Assembly: GCF_002075885.1 (NCBI RefSeq)
Contig: NZ_MDET01000023.1
Coordinates: forward strand, 1 to 64,000
Length of the DNA: 64,000 nucleotides
Origin: Manganibacter manganicus
GTDB taxonomy: Bacteria; Pseudomonadota; Alphaproteobacteria; Rhizobiales; Rhizobiaceae
Direction: 5' to 3'
A program made the translations under genes and the position numbers. This document shows positions 43,083 to 54,876 of this stretch, in pieces (within the stretch, counting starts at the first letter, position 1; each line of letters opens with the position of its first letter). The notes below the pieces were generated by a model, which was given only the letters and a program-made list of their open reading frames with translations, searched no databases and was not told where the DNA came from.

Positions 43083-43465
43083 CTTTTAGTGTCCAGCCGT
43101 CCCTCGGCGGCTTTGTTGCGGTATTGCAAAGTAACCAGCACGCCCTTCATCAACCTGAGCGCCGTCAGGCACAGCGCCACAGCCAGAGGGATCCACAGCA
43201 GAAAGTGCAACCAGAGCGGCGGGCTGTAAGAGACTTCCATCCACAATGCCAGACCGACCACGACAAAGCCGATGATCAGGATGACGAAAACCGCCGGGCC
43301 GTCACCGGCATCGGCGAAGGAATAGTCGAGCCGGCAGTTGCCGCATTCCTTGCCGACCGTCAGGAACCCGGGAAAAAGCCGTCCCTCGCCGCAGCGGGGA
43401 CAATGGCCGCGCAGGCCCGCCTGGATCGGATCGACCGGTGGCCAGATCGCCTTGTCTTCATTCAT
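43079..43465 (-). CDS. DUF983 family membrane protein
   Basis: A 128-residue protein with a zinc-ribbon-like start (LRGHCPRCGEGRLFPGFLTVGKECGNC) and two membrane helices (AVFVILIIGFVVVGLALWMEV; LHFLLWIPLAVALCLTALRL). DUF983 genes regularly lie between oxidase subunit III and Surf1, so an assembly or maturation role is likely but unproven. It is separated from ctaE by a hairpin. Confidence 0.9.
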   Translation of the reverse strand: MNEDKAIWPPVDPIQAGLRGHCPRCGEGRLFPGFLTVGKECGNCRLDYSFADAGDGPAVFVILIIGFVVVGLALWMEVSYSPPLWLHFLLWIPLAVALCLTALRLMKGVLVTLQYRNKAAEGRLDTKR

Positions 43466-43497
43466 GGTGCAATCCTATCAGCAATCGCGCCTAAAAT

Positions 43498-43529
43498 ATA
43501 AGGCGGCCACGTTGCCGCAGCCGCCTTAT
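43498..43529 (-). terminator. Hairpin between ctaE and DUF983
   Basis: A 10-bp perfect stem ATAAGGCGGC (43498-43507) with GCCGCCTTAT (43520-43529), followed on the minus strand by a short TTTTAGG. It may attenuate read-through from the oxidase operon into DUF983-surf1-ispH-thrB. Confidence 0.6.
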
Positions 43530-43549
43530 GGCATTTGGAGATTGTTCTC

Positions 43550-44437
43550 TCAGACCATTTCGATGGTCGCGCCGGACGAAGCCCATACATAGATCGCGCC
43601 AAAGAGGAACAGCCACACCACGTCAACGAAATGCCAGTACCAGGCAGCGGCTTCGAAGCCGAAATGCTGCTTGGGCGTGAAGTCGCCTTTCATGGCACGG
43701 ATCAGGCACACCAGCAGGAAGATGGTGCCGATGATGACGTGGAACCCGTGGAAGCCGGTCGCCATGAAGAAGGTGGCGCCGTAGATGGAATCGCGGAAGC
43801 CGAACGGCGTGTGCATATACTCGTAAGCCTGCACGAAGGTGAAGAGCATGCCGAGGCCCACCGTCAACACCAGGCCGTTGATCAGGCCCTTGCGGTCGCC
43901 CTTGAGCAAGGCGTGGTGCGCCCACGTCACCGTCGTGCCGGAAAGCAGCAGGATGATGGTGTTGTAGAGAGGCAGGTGGAAAGGATCGAGGACCTCCATG
44001 CCCTTGGGCGGCCAGATGCCACCGGTAAAGGCGGTGCGGGCATATTGCTGCGCTTCGCCGGGAAACAGGCTGACGTCGAAGAATGCCCAGAACCAGGCGA
44101 CGAAGAACATCACCTCGGAGGCGATGAACATGATCATGCCGTAGCGCAGATGGAGCGAAACGACGCGCGTGTGATGCCCTTCATGCGCCTCCTTGATCGT
44201 GTCCGACCACCACGAGAACATGGTGTAGAGCACGATCAGGACGCCGATGAAGAACCCCCACGGATGAGCAAGATTCACCCCGAACAGGTCGAAAGTGTTG
44301 CCCTTCATGTCCTGCATCCAGCCGACACCGCCAATCGCCATCACCAGCGCGCCGATGGCGCCGATGAACGGCCACGGGCTCGGGTCGAGGATGTGATAGT
44401 CGTGTTGCGGTTGTGCGTGCGCGTGCGCGTCTGCCAT
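43550..44437 (-). CDS. ctaE: Cytochrome c oxidase subunit III
   Basis: A 295-residue membrane subunit of aa3-type oxidase with seven predicted helices. Conserved segments are [77 protein letters not shown] and [21 protein letters not shown]. It stabilises subunit I and its proton uptake. It starts 1 bp after ctaG. Confidence 0.96.
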   Translation of the reverse strand: MADAHAHAQPQHDYHILDPSPWPFIGAIGALVMAIGGVGWMQDMKGNTFDLFGVNLAHPWGFFIGVLIVLYTMFSWWSDTIKEAHEGHHTRVVSLHLRYGMIMFIASEVMFFVAWFWAFFDVSLFPGEAQQYARTAFTGGIWPPKGMEVLDPFHLPLYNTIILLLSGTTVTWAHHALLKGDRKGLINGLVLTVGLGMLFTFVQAYEYMHTPFGFRDSIYGATFFMATGFHGFHVIIGTIFLLVCLIRAMKGDFTPKQHFGFEAAAWYWHFVDVVWLFLFGAIYVWASSGATIEMV

Positions 44438-44438
44438 A

Positions 44439-45053
44439 TCAGCCCCCGAGCTTGTTTTCGGTGTCAGTATTGCTATTGACCGGCGCCGAAGCGACCGGCT
44501 TGCTGCCCTCTACCGGGAACATGGTATAGGACAGGGTGATGGTTTTCACATCCTTCATTTCCGGCGAATCCACAATGTCCGGATCGACATAGAAGACGAC
44601 CGGCATGTCCGCGGTCTCGCCGGGCTTCAGCGTCTGGTCAGTAAAGCAGAAACATTCCACCTTATCGAAATAGGCGCCGGCAAGGTCCGGGGTGACGTTG
44701 AAGGTCGCGCGACCGGTCGAGGGCTCGTTGCTCATATTGGTCGCCGTGTAATGCACCTGTGCGGTCGCGCCGATCTTGATCTTGATCGAGCGCTGCGCCG
44801 GTTCGAACTTCCAGGGCACGCCGGTCGTATTGGCATCGAAACGAATGGTGATTTCGCGATCCAGCACGCGATCAGCATATTGGGTGGTGCGTTGCGTCGT
44901 GCCGCCATAACCGGTGACCTGGCAAAACACCGAATAAAGCGGCACGGCCGCATAGGACATGCCGAGCATGCCGCCGAGAAAAGCCAGACAAACTCCGACC
45001 ACCACACGATTGGAGTTGCGCTTGCCCTTATCGTTTGCCGGCTGGTTGCTCAT
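44439..45053 (-). CDS. ctaG: Cytochrome c oxidase assembly protein CtaG (Cox11)
   Basis: A 204-residue copper chaperone that delivers CuB to subunit I. One N-terminal membrane helix ([35 protein letters not shown]) is followed by a periplasmic immunoglobulin-like domain with the copper motif [13 protein letters not shown] and the end VVFYVDPDI. It follows the 50-residue gene by 12 bp and precedes ctaE. Confidence 0.95.
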   Translation of the reverse strand: MSNQPANDKGKRNSNRVVVGVCLAFLGGMLGMSYAAVPLYSVFCQVTGYGGTTQRTTQYADRVLDREITIRFDANTTGVPWKFEPAQRSIKIKIGATAQVHYTATNMSNEPSTGRATFNVTPDLAGAYFDKVECFCFTDQTLKPGETADMPVVFYVDPDIVDSPEMKDVKTITLSYTMFPVEGSKPVASAPVNSNTDTENKLGG

Positions 45054-45065
45054 CTTTCCCGTGCC

Positions 45066-45218
45066 TCACTGTCCAATGAAACCGCTGCCGGATTTGGCAA
45101 GCGTCGCAACGTAAAAAATGATGACGAGAGCGGCGAGAGCCAGGCCGATCGCGATCGAGCGGTTGCGGCGCGCCTTCTTTTGCCTCTCGGTCAGCGTAAC
45201 AAGTTCAGGCTTTTCCAT
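45066..45218 (-). CDS. Small oxidase-operon membrane protein (CoxF-like), 50 residues
   Basis: Short gene between ctaB and ctaG. The protein begins [20 protein letters not shown] and has one membrane helix ([20 protein letters not shown]), ending KSGSGFIGQ. Genes of this size and topology at this place are known in alphaproteobacterial oxidase operons as CoxF-like proteins; function is unclear. Spacing is 8 bp to ctaB and 12 bp to ctaG, so it is clearly part of the operon. Confidence 0.88.
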   Translation of the reverse strand: MEKPELVTLTERQKKARRNRSIAIGLALAALVIIFYVATLAKSGSGFIGQ

Positions 45219-45226
45219 GATCGGCC

Positions 45227-46171
45227 CTACACCCCGCCCAGCACAAGAGCGCGGCCGATGACATTGTCGGCGAGATAGGCGGCGAAGATCGCGAAAAGAT
45301 AAAGCAGCGAATAGCCGAAAAGCGCCTTTGCCGGCTTCATCGCGCGGTCCTCGTCGCGCATCAGCAGGACCTTCCAGGAATACCAGACGAAGCCGAGGCC
45401 AAGCAGCAGCGCCGCAACGCCGTAACCGGCGGTGGTGTAGCCGAACAACCCGGGAAGAACGCCGACCGGGGCGAGCAGCAGCGCATAGACAAAAATCTGC
45501 TTGCGGGTCGAGGCCTCCCCGGCAACATTCGGCATCATCGGAATGCCGGCGCGCTCATAGTCGCCTGCCTTGAACAGCGCCAGCGCCCAGAAGTGGGGCG
45601 GCGTCCACAGGAAGATAATGAGAAACAGGATGACGCTTTCCAGGCTGACCGTGCCGGTCGCCGCGGCCCAACCGATGACTGGGGGGATAGCACCCGCAGC
45701 GCCGCCGATGACAATGTTCTGCGGCGTCCAGCGTTTCAGCCACATGGTGTAGATGACCGCGTAGAAGAAGATCGTGAATGCCAGCAGCGAGGCCGACAGC
45801 CAGTTGACCAGCACGCCGAGCGTCATCACCGAAAGCACCGACAGGATCAGCCCGAAGCTCAGAGCCTCGCCGGCCGAAACACGGCCTGAAGGCACGGGGC
45901 GCGTAGCCGTCCGCGTCATGATCGCGTCGATATCGGCATCGTACCACATGTTGAGCGCGCCCGATGCACCCGCACCGATGGCGATCGCCAGGATCGCGAT
46001 GACGGCCAGCAACGGATTGGGCACGCCCGGCGCCGCGATCAGGCCGACAAAGGCGGTGAACACCACCAGCGACATGACGCGAGGCTTGAGCAGGGCAAGG
46101 TAATCGCCCGCCGTCGCTTCCGACATGCGAACTGCCGTCTCCTCAATATGTCTGTCGTCGATCAGGGCCAT
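45227..46171 (-). CDS. ctaB: Protohaem IX farnesyltransferase
   Basis: A 314-residue UbiA-type prenyltransferase that makes haem O from haem B, the precursor of haem A for the oxidase. The prenyl-diphosphate site is [21 protein letters not shown], with the second acidic region near [26 protein letters not shown]. Eight or nine membrane helices are expected. I use the ATG at 46171; an ATG at 46189 is possible. It lies 75 bp after ctaD. Confidence 0.95.
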   Translation of the reverse strand: MALIDDRHIEETAVRMSEATAGDYLALLKPRVMSLVVFTAFVGLIAAPGVPNPLLAVIAILAIAIGAGASGALNMWYDADIDAIMTRTATRPVPSGRVSAGEALSFGLILSVLSVMTLGVLVNWLSASLLAFTIFFYAVIYTMWLKRWTPQNIVIGGAAGAIPPVIGWAAATGTVSLESVILFLIIFLWTPPHFWALALFKAGDYERAGIPMMPNVAGEASTRKQIFVYALLLAPVGVLPGLFGYTTAGYGVAALLLGLGFVWYSWKVLLMRDEDRAMKPAKALFGYSLLYLFAIFAAYLADNVIGRALVLGGV

Positions 46172-46246
46172 GCGTAGTCGAAATTCCATTCGTTCCGTCG
46201 GCTGAAACCGCCGAACAGGTCGGCGGTTTCGAAATTCGGCAGCCGC

Positions 46247-48827
<2,581 letters not shown>

Positions 48828-49181
48828 CTCCCTGTCCCCCCGCAGCCCTGCCGCAGGAATAGCTATAAATGCCAGGGACGGGAATCCCCGGCACTCCAAG
48901 TTCGGTTCAAACCATACTCCTTTCCCAACCGCAAGGAAGGAGCCGCAGAAGTCGTGCGGCATTTTTGCGCGCGCCCCATGGCCACAGCCTGCTCCTTGCA
49001 GTGCAATTACAGGCTTCAACCGCTCTTTAGCCGGGCGCCAGTCGGCAAAGATCGTGCCAACGCCAAAAAAACAGCTTGAAAACCGCATTCTTGCCGTACT
49101 CGCAACCGAATGAGCGCGCACGCGTCCTTTCACTTGAGCCTGGCGCGGCTTAAAGTGCCGTGATTCGACAATGGAGCCATT
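48828..49181. other. Divergent intergenic region ctaC/ialB
   Basis: About 350 bp without a gene between the divergent oxidase operon and the IalB-like gene. Promoters for both are expected here. I could not point to convincing -35/-10 pairs or a known operator. Confidence 0.5.
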
Positions 49182-49712
49182 ATGAACGCCTGGCTTTGGA
49201 AAAACTGGGGAGTGGCCGCCTTCTTCGCTGTCTTGAGCGTCGGCGTCCTGTCGTGGACCGTCGCAGCCGACGCCGCGCAGCCGAGCGGTACGGTGAAGTC
49301 GAAGCATGGCGCATGGTCGATCATCTGCGACACGCCAGCGGGCGCGACCTCCGAACAATGCGTGATGATGCAGAACGTCGTGGCCTCCGACCGCCCCGAA
49401 ATGGGGCTTTCGGTCGTCGTGCTGCGCACCGCCGACAACAAGGCTGAAATCCTGCGCGTGCTGGCGCCGCTGGGCGTGCTGTTGCCAAACGGTCTTGGCC
49501 TCAATGTCGATGGCAAGGATATCGGTCGCGCTTATTTCGTGCGCTGTTTCCAGGACGGTTGCTACGCCGAAGTTATCCTCGAAAAACAACTGCTCGATAC
49601 GCTCAAATCCGGCAAATCCGCCACCTTCATCGTCTTCCAGACCCCGGAGGAAGGCATTGGAATCCCGGTCGACCTGACCGGCTTTGCCGACGGTTTCGCG
49701 GCACTTCCCTGA
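49182..49712 (+). CDS. Invasion-associated locus B (IalB) family protein
   Basis: A 176-residue exported protein. A signal peptide or anchor (WGVAAFFAVLSVGVLSWTVAADA) precedes the IalB domain: KSKHGAWSIICDTPAGATSEQCVMMQ, LGVLLPNGLGLNVDG and FVRCFQDGCYAEVILE, with four cysteines likely in two disulfides. The family was named in Bartonella for erythrocyte invasion but is widespread in non-invasive Rhizobiales; its molecular role is unknown. Confidence 0.9.
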   Translation: MNAWLWKNWGVAAFFAVLSVGVLSWTVAADAAQPSGTVKSKHGAWSIICDTPAGATSEQCVMMQNVVASDRPEMGLSVVVLRTADNKAEILRVLAPLGVLLPNGLGLNVDGKDIGRAYFVRCFQDGCYAEVILEKQLLDTLKSGKSATFIVFQTPEEGIGIPVDLTGFADGFAALP

Positions 49713-49818
49713 TCCGGTCGCCGGCCCGCAGCCTGCTCTTGGCCTTGATCGTGGCATTGCCTAAGCGCGCGCCGGTGCCTAAATCGGAGAAAACCGCCTC
49801 CGGAAAGGACCCCTGCGC

Positions 49819-51231
49819 ATGACCAGCCTCATTGGCCAGTTCGATATTTCCGAAGACCGCATCAAGCGGCTCGTCGCGGATACGGTCGAGGGCGCGGACG
49901 ACGGCGAGCTTTTTCTTGAATATCGCGAGAGCGAGTCGCTGATGTTCGACAATGGCCGGTTGAAAACCGCCAATTTCAATACCGACCAGGGCTTTGGGCT
50001 GCGCGCGGTGGCCGGCGAGGCCACGGGCTATGCGCATTCGAGCGAATTGTCGGAGGCATCGCTGCTGCGCGCCGCCGATGCCGTTTCGGCCGTCAAGGGC
50101 GGCTATTCGGGCACGCTGGCGGCGGCTCCCGCCCGCACCAATCGTCATCTTTACGGTGACGAGAACCCGATCCCCTCGCCCGGCTTCGAGGCCAAAGCGA
50201 AACTGTTGCAGGAAATCGACGCATGGCTGCGCGACAAGGACCCGCGCGTGCGGCAGGTCACCGCCTCGCTCGCCTCTTCGTGGCAGCATGTCGAAATCCT
50301 GCGCGGCGACGGCGAAGTGGTGCGCGACATCCGCCCGCTGGTGCGAATCAATGTCTCGGTGGTCGTCGGCGACGGCGAGCGGCAGGAAAGCGGCTCCCAC
50401 GGCATGGGCGGGCGCGCCGGGTTCGGCGAATTTCTCGTGGAGGACAGTTGGAAACATGCCGCCGACGAGGCGCTGCGGCAGGCGCTGGTCAACCTCGACG
50501 CCAAGCCCGCTCCGGCAGGTACATTCGACATCGTGCTTTCGAGCGGCTGGCCGGGCGTCATGCTGCACGAGGCTGTCGGTCACGGGCTGGAAGGCGATTT
50601 CAACCGCAAGAAGACGTCGGCCTTTGCCGGCCTGATGGGGCAGCAGGTGGCCGCCAAAGGCGTCACGGTGGTCGATGACGGCACGATTGCCGAGCGGCGC
50701 GGTTCGCTGACCGTGGACGACGAAGGTACGCCTTCGGGCCGCAACGTGCTGATCGAGGACGGCAAACTGGTCGGCTATATGCAGGACCGCCAGAACGCGC
50801 GGCTGATGGGCATGAAGGCAACCGGCAACGGCCGGCGCGAATCCTACGCGCACCAGCCAATGCCGCGCATGACCAACACCTACATGACCGGCGGCGACAT
50901 GGAGCCGCAGGAGATCATCGCCTCGGTCAAGAAGGGCATCTATGCCGTGTCCTTCGGCGGCGGCCAGGTGGACATCACCAGCGGCAAGTTCGTGTTCGGC
51001 TGCACCGAGGCCTATATGATCGAGGACGGCAAGGTGACACAGCCGATCAAGGGCGCGATGCTGATCGGCAACGGCCCGGACGCGATGCACCGGGTGACAA
51101 TGGTCGGCAACGACATGAAACTCGACACCGGCATCGGTATGTGCGGCAAGGGCGGCCAGAGCGTGCCGGTCGGCGTCGGGCAGCCGCATCTCAGAATGAA
51201 CCAGATGACGGTAGGCGGCACGCAGGTGTGA
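49819..51231 (+). CDS. tldD: Metalloprotease TldD
   Basis: A 470-residue zinc protease that with TldE/PmbA degrades or matures peptides such as microcins and CcdA. The zinc motif is HEAVGHGLEGDFNRK (HExxxH) and the third ligand is in the C-terminal FVFGCTEAYMIEDGKV region. The N-terminal LFLEYRESESLMFDNGRLKTANFNTDQGFGLRAV is also typical. The frame is complete. Confidence 0.96.
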   Translation: MTSLIGQFDISEDRIKRLVADTVEGADDGELFLEYRESESLMFDNGRLKTANFNTDQGFGLRAVAGEATGYAHSSELSEASLLRAADAVSAVKGGYSGTLAAAPARTNRHLYGDENPIPSPGFEAKAKLLQEIDAWLRDKDPRVRQVTASLASSWQHVEILRGDGEVVRDIRPLVRINVSVVVGDGERQESGSHGMGGRAGFGEFLVEDSWKHAADEALRQALVNLDAKPAPAGTFDIVLSSGWPGVMLHEAVGHGLEGDFNRKKTSAFAGLMGQQVAAKGVTVVDDGTIAERRGSLTVDDEGTPSGRNVLIEDGKLVGYMQDRQNARLMGMKATGNGRRESYAHQPMPRMTNTYMTGGDMEPQEIIASVKKGIYAVSFGGGQVDITSGKFVFGCTEAYMIEDGKVTQPIKGAMLIGNGPDAMHRVTMVGNDMKLDTGIGMCGKGGQSVPVGVGQPHLRMNQMTVGGTQV

Positions 51232-51236
51232 GCCTA

Positions 51237-51440
51237 GAGCGGTTCATAATTTAACGGGATCGTTGAACCCCTCTATCTGCTTGTTTTAGCCGCATTTCCG
51301 AACGCAAAACCGCTCACACTTTTGCTGGAAATGCTCCAGAGCGCCGTGCGTTCAATTGAACGCACAAAGGACGCTCTGACGCTTTGATGGAGCATCGGAA
51401 TAACCCGAAAACCGGTAACCACTTTTCGGTCCGATGCGCT
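51237..51440. repeat. RIME-like intergenic repeat with 20-bp palindrome
   Basis: The gap between tldD and the RES gene holds modules of a mosaic repeat common in Rhizobiales: gagcggtt, tggaaatgctc and ccgaaaaccggtaaccacttttcgg. A perfect palindrome GTGCGTTCAA/TTGAACGCAC lies at 51346-51365. Identification as RIME-like is from memory of the motif; other copies were not found in the window. Confidence 0.6.
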
Positions 51441-51446
51441 AGCCGA

Positions 51447-51956
51447 TTACAGCCAGGAAGCCGGCGTCATCGGCAGACGGTGTTCAGGGTCGATCACCGT
51501 CAGGCGCGGTGCTGTCGCGTCGTTCCAGCACCATAGCGCCACGCAGGTGCCGCCGGGCGACATGACCGACGGATAGACAACCCCATGCCGGCCTTGTGCA
51601 AGAAGGCGCTCCGCCAATTCATGCGTTTGCGGCACTACGCCACGGTCCATGGCGTCGCGCCACTGGCAACGGTGGATTTCTTCATCAATGCCCAGTTCTT
51701 CAAGCGCCGCGCCATCCGTCAGATCCACCAGGTCGGCTCCGGATAGTTCAAATTGCGCGATCAGCGCGGGGTGCTGCACAAAGCCCTGATTGTATTCGGC
51801 CCAAGCGGTGGAAAGTTCCCGCGCGGCATAGATGGCCGGCTGGCCGACCGGGTTCCAGCGGCCGCCGAAACGAGCCGCCCCCTCACCTGACAGCGGCAGA
51901 TATGCCCAGCGCGGCACGAAAGCGCGCCAGAGCGTGAGCGCTTGCTGTTCAGGCAT
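51447..51956 (-). CDS. RES-domain toxin
   Basis: A 169-residue protein with the RES fold: LTLWRAF with the conserved arginine, GGRWNPVGQPAIYAARELSTAWAEY with glutamate, and VVYPSVMSPGGTCVALWCW with serine. RES toxins of type II systems degrade or use NAD. The ATG at 51956 overlaps the upstream antitoxin gene by 8 bases, the usual arrangement. A longer frame would extend into that gene. Confidence 0.9.
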   Translation of the reverse strand: MPEQQALTLWRAFVPRWAYLPLSGEGAARFGGRWNPVGQPAIYAARELSTAWAEYNQGFVQHPALIAQFELSGADLVDLTDGAALEELGIDEEIHRCQWRDAMDRGVVPQTHELAERLLAQGRHGVVYPSVMSPGGTCVALWCWNDATAPRLTVIDPEHRLPMTPASWL

Positions 51957-52320
51957 AGACGCCGGAGCGCACGGCCTCCAGATAGGCAAGCACCTTGTCG
52001 GCCTTGCCTTCGTGGACGAGATCATAGGCGGTCTTGCCGGCCCAGCCGGGGATAGGCTGGTGCTTGAACCAGATCGCCGCGCGCTGCTCGTCGCCCGCCA
52101 TCTCGCCGGCCATGGAAAGGATTCGCACGACTGGGCTCAGCGCCGCATCGACCTTGCGCGCACCGGATTTGGCGACCAGCGTGTTGCGAGCAACGCCGAC
52201 CAGCCCAGCCAGTTCGGACAGCGTGACGCCGAGCAATTCGGCCACGCGCCGCGCCGACAGGAATGGAGCACGCTCCTCACCGAAACGAGAGGCAGGTATT
52301 TCAAGGATCGCGAAGGTCAT
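51949..52320 (-). CDS. Xre/MbcA/ParS-type antitoxin
   Basis: A 123-residue antitoxin to the RES toxin. The N-terminal helix-turn-helix region (LSARRVAELLGVTLSELAGLVGVARNTL) should bind its own promoter, and the C-terminal toxin-binding domain has AAIWFKHQPIPGWAGKTAYDLVHEGKADKVLAYLEAV, the DUF2384 signature. It comes first in the two-gene operon. An AT-rich upstream region (52321-52375) with ttgatcgaaa- and ttttgacacc-like stretches probably holds the promoter. Confidence 0.9.
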   Translation of the reverse strand: MTFAILEIPASRFGEERAPFLSARRVAELLGVTLSELAGLVGVARNTLVAKSGARKVDAALSPVVRILSMAGEMAGDEQRAAIWFKHQPIPGWAGKTAYDLVHEGKADKVLAYLEAVRSGVYA

Positions 52321-52433
52321 TCGATCATCTCCCTTGCACGTTTTGACACCTTTCGATCAAAATAGGGTCAAAATACGCGCAATTCAAGAGCAGGAAGGAA
52401 ATCGGAAACGGCGACCCGATGCAAGAGCGCCAC

Positions 52434-53675
52434 TTACCGCCGCTTGCGTGGCTTCTCCAGCAGGGCCACCGCCTCGACATGGGCGGACCACAGGAACTGG
52501 TCGAGCGGCGTGACGCTTTTCAGGCGATAGCTGCCGGCAAGCAGGATCGCCAGATCGCGCGCCAGCGTGACGGGATTGCACGAGACGGCGGCAACGAAAG
52601 GCACATCAGATTTCGCAATCTGCTTGGCCTGGTCTTCCGCGCCGGCGCGCGGCGGATCGAACACCACGCCGTCGAAGGCGGCAAGCTCCTTGAATGTCAG
52701 TGGGCGGCGGAACAGGTCGCGCTTTTCCACCGTGAGCTTTTTCAGGCCGGTGGCATAGCGAAAGCCGCGATCGAGCGCGGCAAGGGCAGCCGCATCGCTT
52801 TCGACAGCATGGACCTCGGCCCCGGCAGCCAGACGAAGCGCGAAGCTGCCGCAACCTGAAAACAGGTCGGCGACACGCTTGGCTCGTGAAAAATGCTGTC
52901 CGACCAAATCGGCCATGATCTGCTCGGCTTCCGCGGTTGCCTGAAGGAAAACGCCGGGCGGCGGCGCGACCGGCACGTCGCCGAACATCACCACCGGCTT
53001 TTTCGGCTCCACCACGATCTCGCCATCGACCGAGAGCCGGGCAAAGCCTTCGCGAATCGCAAGATCGGCGGCGGCGCGGCGCTGCTTGTCCTCCATGCGG
53101 CCCGAGCCCTGCGCGGCCACGTCCAGCCCCGAAGCCGTGGCCGTGACGGCCAGATGGAACGGGCCGCGCGTGGCACAGATCGCGCCCGCAATCGCCCGCA
53201 GCCGGCCAAATGCCGATACGATCTCCGGCACCGTCACCGGGCATTCTTCCAGCGGAATGATTTCGGCCGACAAATGGCGGTTGAAGCCAAGCAGCATGCC
53301 GGCCTCGGTTCTGCGCGCGGTGAAGGTCGCGCGCCGCCGGCTGTGCGGCCGGCAGGGGACGATCTCGCCGACCTCGCAGGCAATGCCCTTCGATTTCAAC
53401 GCATGCACGACGCGCTCGCGTTTCCACTGGCGATAGGCCTCCGGCTGCATGTGCTGAAGCGCACAGCCGCCGCATTCGGTAAAATGCCGGCAGGCCGGCT
53501 CGACCCGAAGCGCAGAGGCTTCCAGAACGGCGATCAAAGCGGCGCGATCCTTCTGCCTTGCGGCGGTGACGGTCTCGCCCGGCAGCGTGAAGGAGACGAA
53601 CACCTCCCTGCCCTCGTCGGAGGCGATGCCGTCGCCCTGCGCGCCGAGCCTTTGGATCGAGAAGCGTGAATTCAT
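52434..53675 (-). CDS. RNA m5U methyltransferase family protein (RlmD/TrmA-like)
   Basis: A 413-residue SAM-dependent RNA methyltransferase. A TRAM-like start (IQRLGAQGDGIASDEGREVFVSFTLPGE) is followed by iron-sulfur cysteines CRHFTECGGC, the SAM motif RVADLFSGCGSFALRLAAGAEVHAVESD and the catalytic SCNPVTLARDL. Whether it modifies 23S rRNA U1939/U747 or tRNA U54 cannot be decided. Its ATG overlaps the tlyA stop. Confidence 0.92.
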   Translation of the reverse strand: MNSRFSIQRLGAQGDGIASDEGREVFVSFTLPGETVTAARQKDRAALIAVLEASALRVEPACRHFTECGGCALQHMQPEAYRQWKRERVVHALKSKGIACEVGEIVPCRPHSRRRATFTARRTEAGMLLGFNRHLSAEIIPLEECPVTVPEIVSAFGRLRAIAGAICATRGPFHLAVTATASGLDVAAQGSGRMEDKQRRAAADLAIREGFARLSVDGEIVVEPKKPVVMFGDVPVAPPPGVFLQATAEAEQIMADLVGQHFSRAKRVADLFSGCGSFALRLAAGAEVHAVESDAAALAALDRGFRYATGLKKLTVEKRDLFRRPLTFKELAAFDGVVFDPPRAGAEDQAKQIAKSDVPFVAAVSCNPVTLARDLAILLAGSYRLKSVTPLDQFLWSAHVEAVALLEKPRKRR

Positions 53676-54436
53676 CTGTCTTTCACTCCGCCCAGCAGGA
53701 ATTCGCGATTGCCGTCGCCGCCTTCGATGGGCGAGGCATGCAGGCCGGCGGCACGCCAGCCCGGCAAGGCATCGAGCCACTGGCGAAGCTCTTCGGCAAC
53801 CCTGTCGGCCTCGACCGGATCGCGCAACAGGCCTCCCTTGCCGATAGCCTCGCGTCCCGCCTCGAACTGCGGCTTGACCAGAAGCACCGCCTTTGCACCC
53901 GCTGCGGCCAGCGCAAGAGCCGGCGGCAGCGCCAGTTTCAGCGAGATGAAGGAAACGTCGCTGACGATGAAATCCGGAATGCGGCCGTCAAGATCGGCGG
54001 CGGACAGGTCGCGCGCATTCAACCCCTCCATCGCCGTCACGCGCGGATCGCCGGCGATGCCCGGATGCAACTGGCCATGACCGACATCGAGCGCGGCGAC
54101 ATGCACGGCGCCGCGCTCCAGCAACACCTGCGTGAAGCCGCCTGTCGAGGCACCGATGTCGAGGGCTTCGCAACCGATGGGATCGAAGCCGAATCGGTCG
54201 AGCCCGGAAATCAGCTTCAGCGCCGCGCGCGAGACATAGCCCCGCGCCGGATCGTCAACGACAACCGCTGCGCCTGCCCGCACAGCCTGGCCGGGCTTGA
54301 GGATGACCGCGCCCTCTACCATTACCGTGCCGCGCCTGACCGCATCGGCGGCGCGCGAGCGGCTGGAAAACAGGCCGCGCGCAACGAGCAGATCGTCGAG
54401 ACGCTGGCGGTCGCTGGCTGTCTGGTCGGGCTTCAT
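53672..54436 (-). CDS. tlyA: TlyA-family rRNA 2'-O-methyltransferase
   Basis: A 254-residue protein with an N-terminal S4 RNA-binding domain (RLDDLLVARGLFSSRSRAADAVRRGTVMVEG) and a C-terminal FtsJ-like domain (ALDIGASTGGFTQVLLERGA; IPDFIVSDVSFISLKLALPPAL with the catalytic lysine region LLVKPQFEAGR). In other bacteria TlyA makes 2'-O-methylcytidine in rRNA; the haemolysin label is historical. Upstream is a small secreted-protein gene and farther upstream dxs, a conserved Rhizobiales order. Confidence 0.93.
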   Translation of the reverse strand: MKPDQTASDRQRLDDLLVARGLFSSRSRAADAVRRGTVMVEGAVILKPGQAVRAGAAVVVDDPARGYVSRAALKLISGLDRFGFDPIGCEALDIGASTGGFTQVLLERGAVHVAALDVGHGQLHPGIAGDPRVTAMEGLNARDLSAADLDGRIPDFIVSDVSFISLKLALPPALALAAAGAKAVLLVKPQFEAGREAIGKGGLLRDPVEADRVAEELRQWLDALPGWRAAGLHASPIEGGDGNREFLLGGVKDR

Positions 54437-54475
54437 CGCCCTTCATTGACGAAAGCCGCGCTTGAAGGCAACGCC

Positions 54476-54712
54476 TCAATGCGCCTTGCCATCCCGATTG
54501 TCGTCTTCGGCCATCGAGGTTTGCACCAGAACGACAAAGCGCGGCTTCTGGTCGAAGGCAAAGCCACCGCGAATATCGCCAATCTTCCCGGCAACGATTT
54601 CGGCCGCGGCCTTTTCCAGTGCATGATCGTAACGGGGCGTGTCAGTGCCGGCCACAGCCACGCCGATCGGCATGGCGACCAGCGCCAGCACGACATTCAA
54701 AAGCATTCTCAT
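54476..54712 (-). CDS. Small exported hypothetical protein, 78 residues
   Basis: A signal peptide (MLLNVVLALVAMPIGVAVAG) is followed by about 56 mature residues (HALEKAAAEIVAGKIGDIRGGFAFDQKPRFVVLV). No known domain. Lies 39 bp upstream of tlyA on the same strand. The stretch 54713-54876 between it and dxs contains no gene; it holds an aacgattccggaagttcagattccgattc repeat-like segment. Confidence 0.65.
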   Translation of the reverse strand: MRMLLNVVLALVAMPIGVAVAGTDTPRYDHALEKAAAEIVAGKIGDIRGGFAFDQKPRFVVLVQTSMAEDDNRDGKAH

Positions 54713-54876
54713 TTTTACCCCCTGCCTGACCTTTCATAGCGCAGGGACGTTGAGAAAGGGCCAAGGGAGACGGTAAGCGAATGGCAAAGTAGGAGCGTAA
54801 ACAGAATGTTAGACGCTCCTCCGGTCAAAACGATTCCGGAAGTTCAGATTCCGATTCAAGGCGCCGAGGCGTTGGA

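Noticed and set aside
48828..49757. N-terminal extension of ctaC upstream of 48827
   Set aside because: It would overlap ialB on the other strand and places a long soluble segment before a clear signal peptide.
49627..51189. Minus-strand frame of 520 codons opposite tldD
   Set aside because: Antisense to tldD and rich in histidine and arginine; shadow frame.
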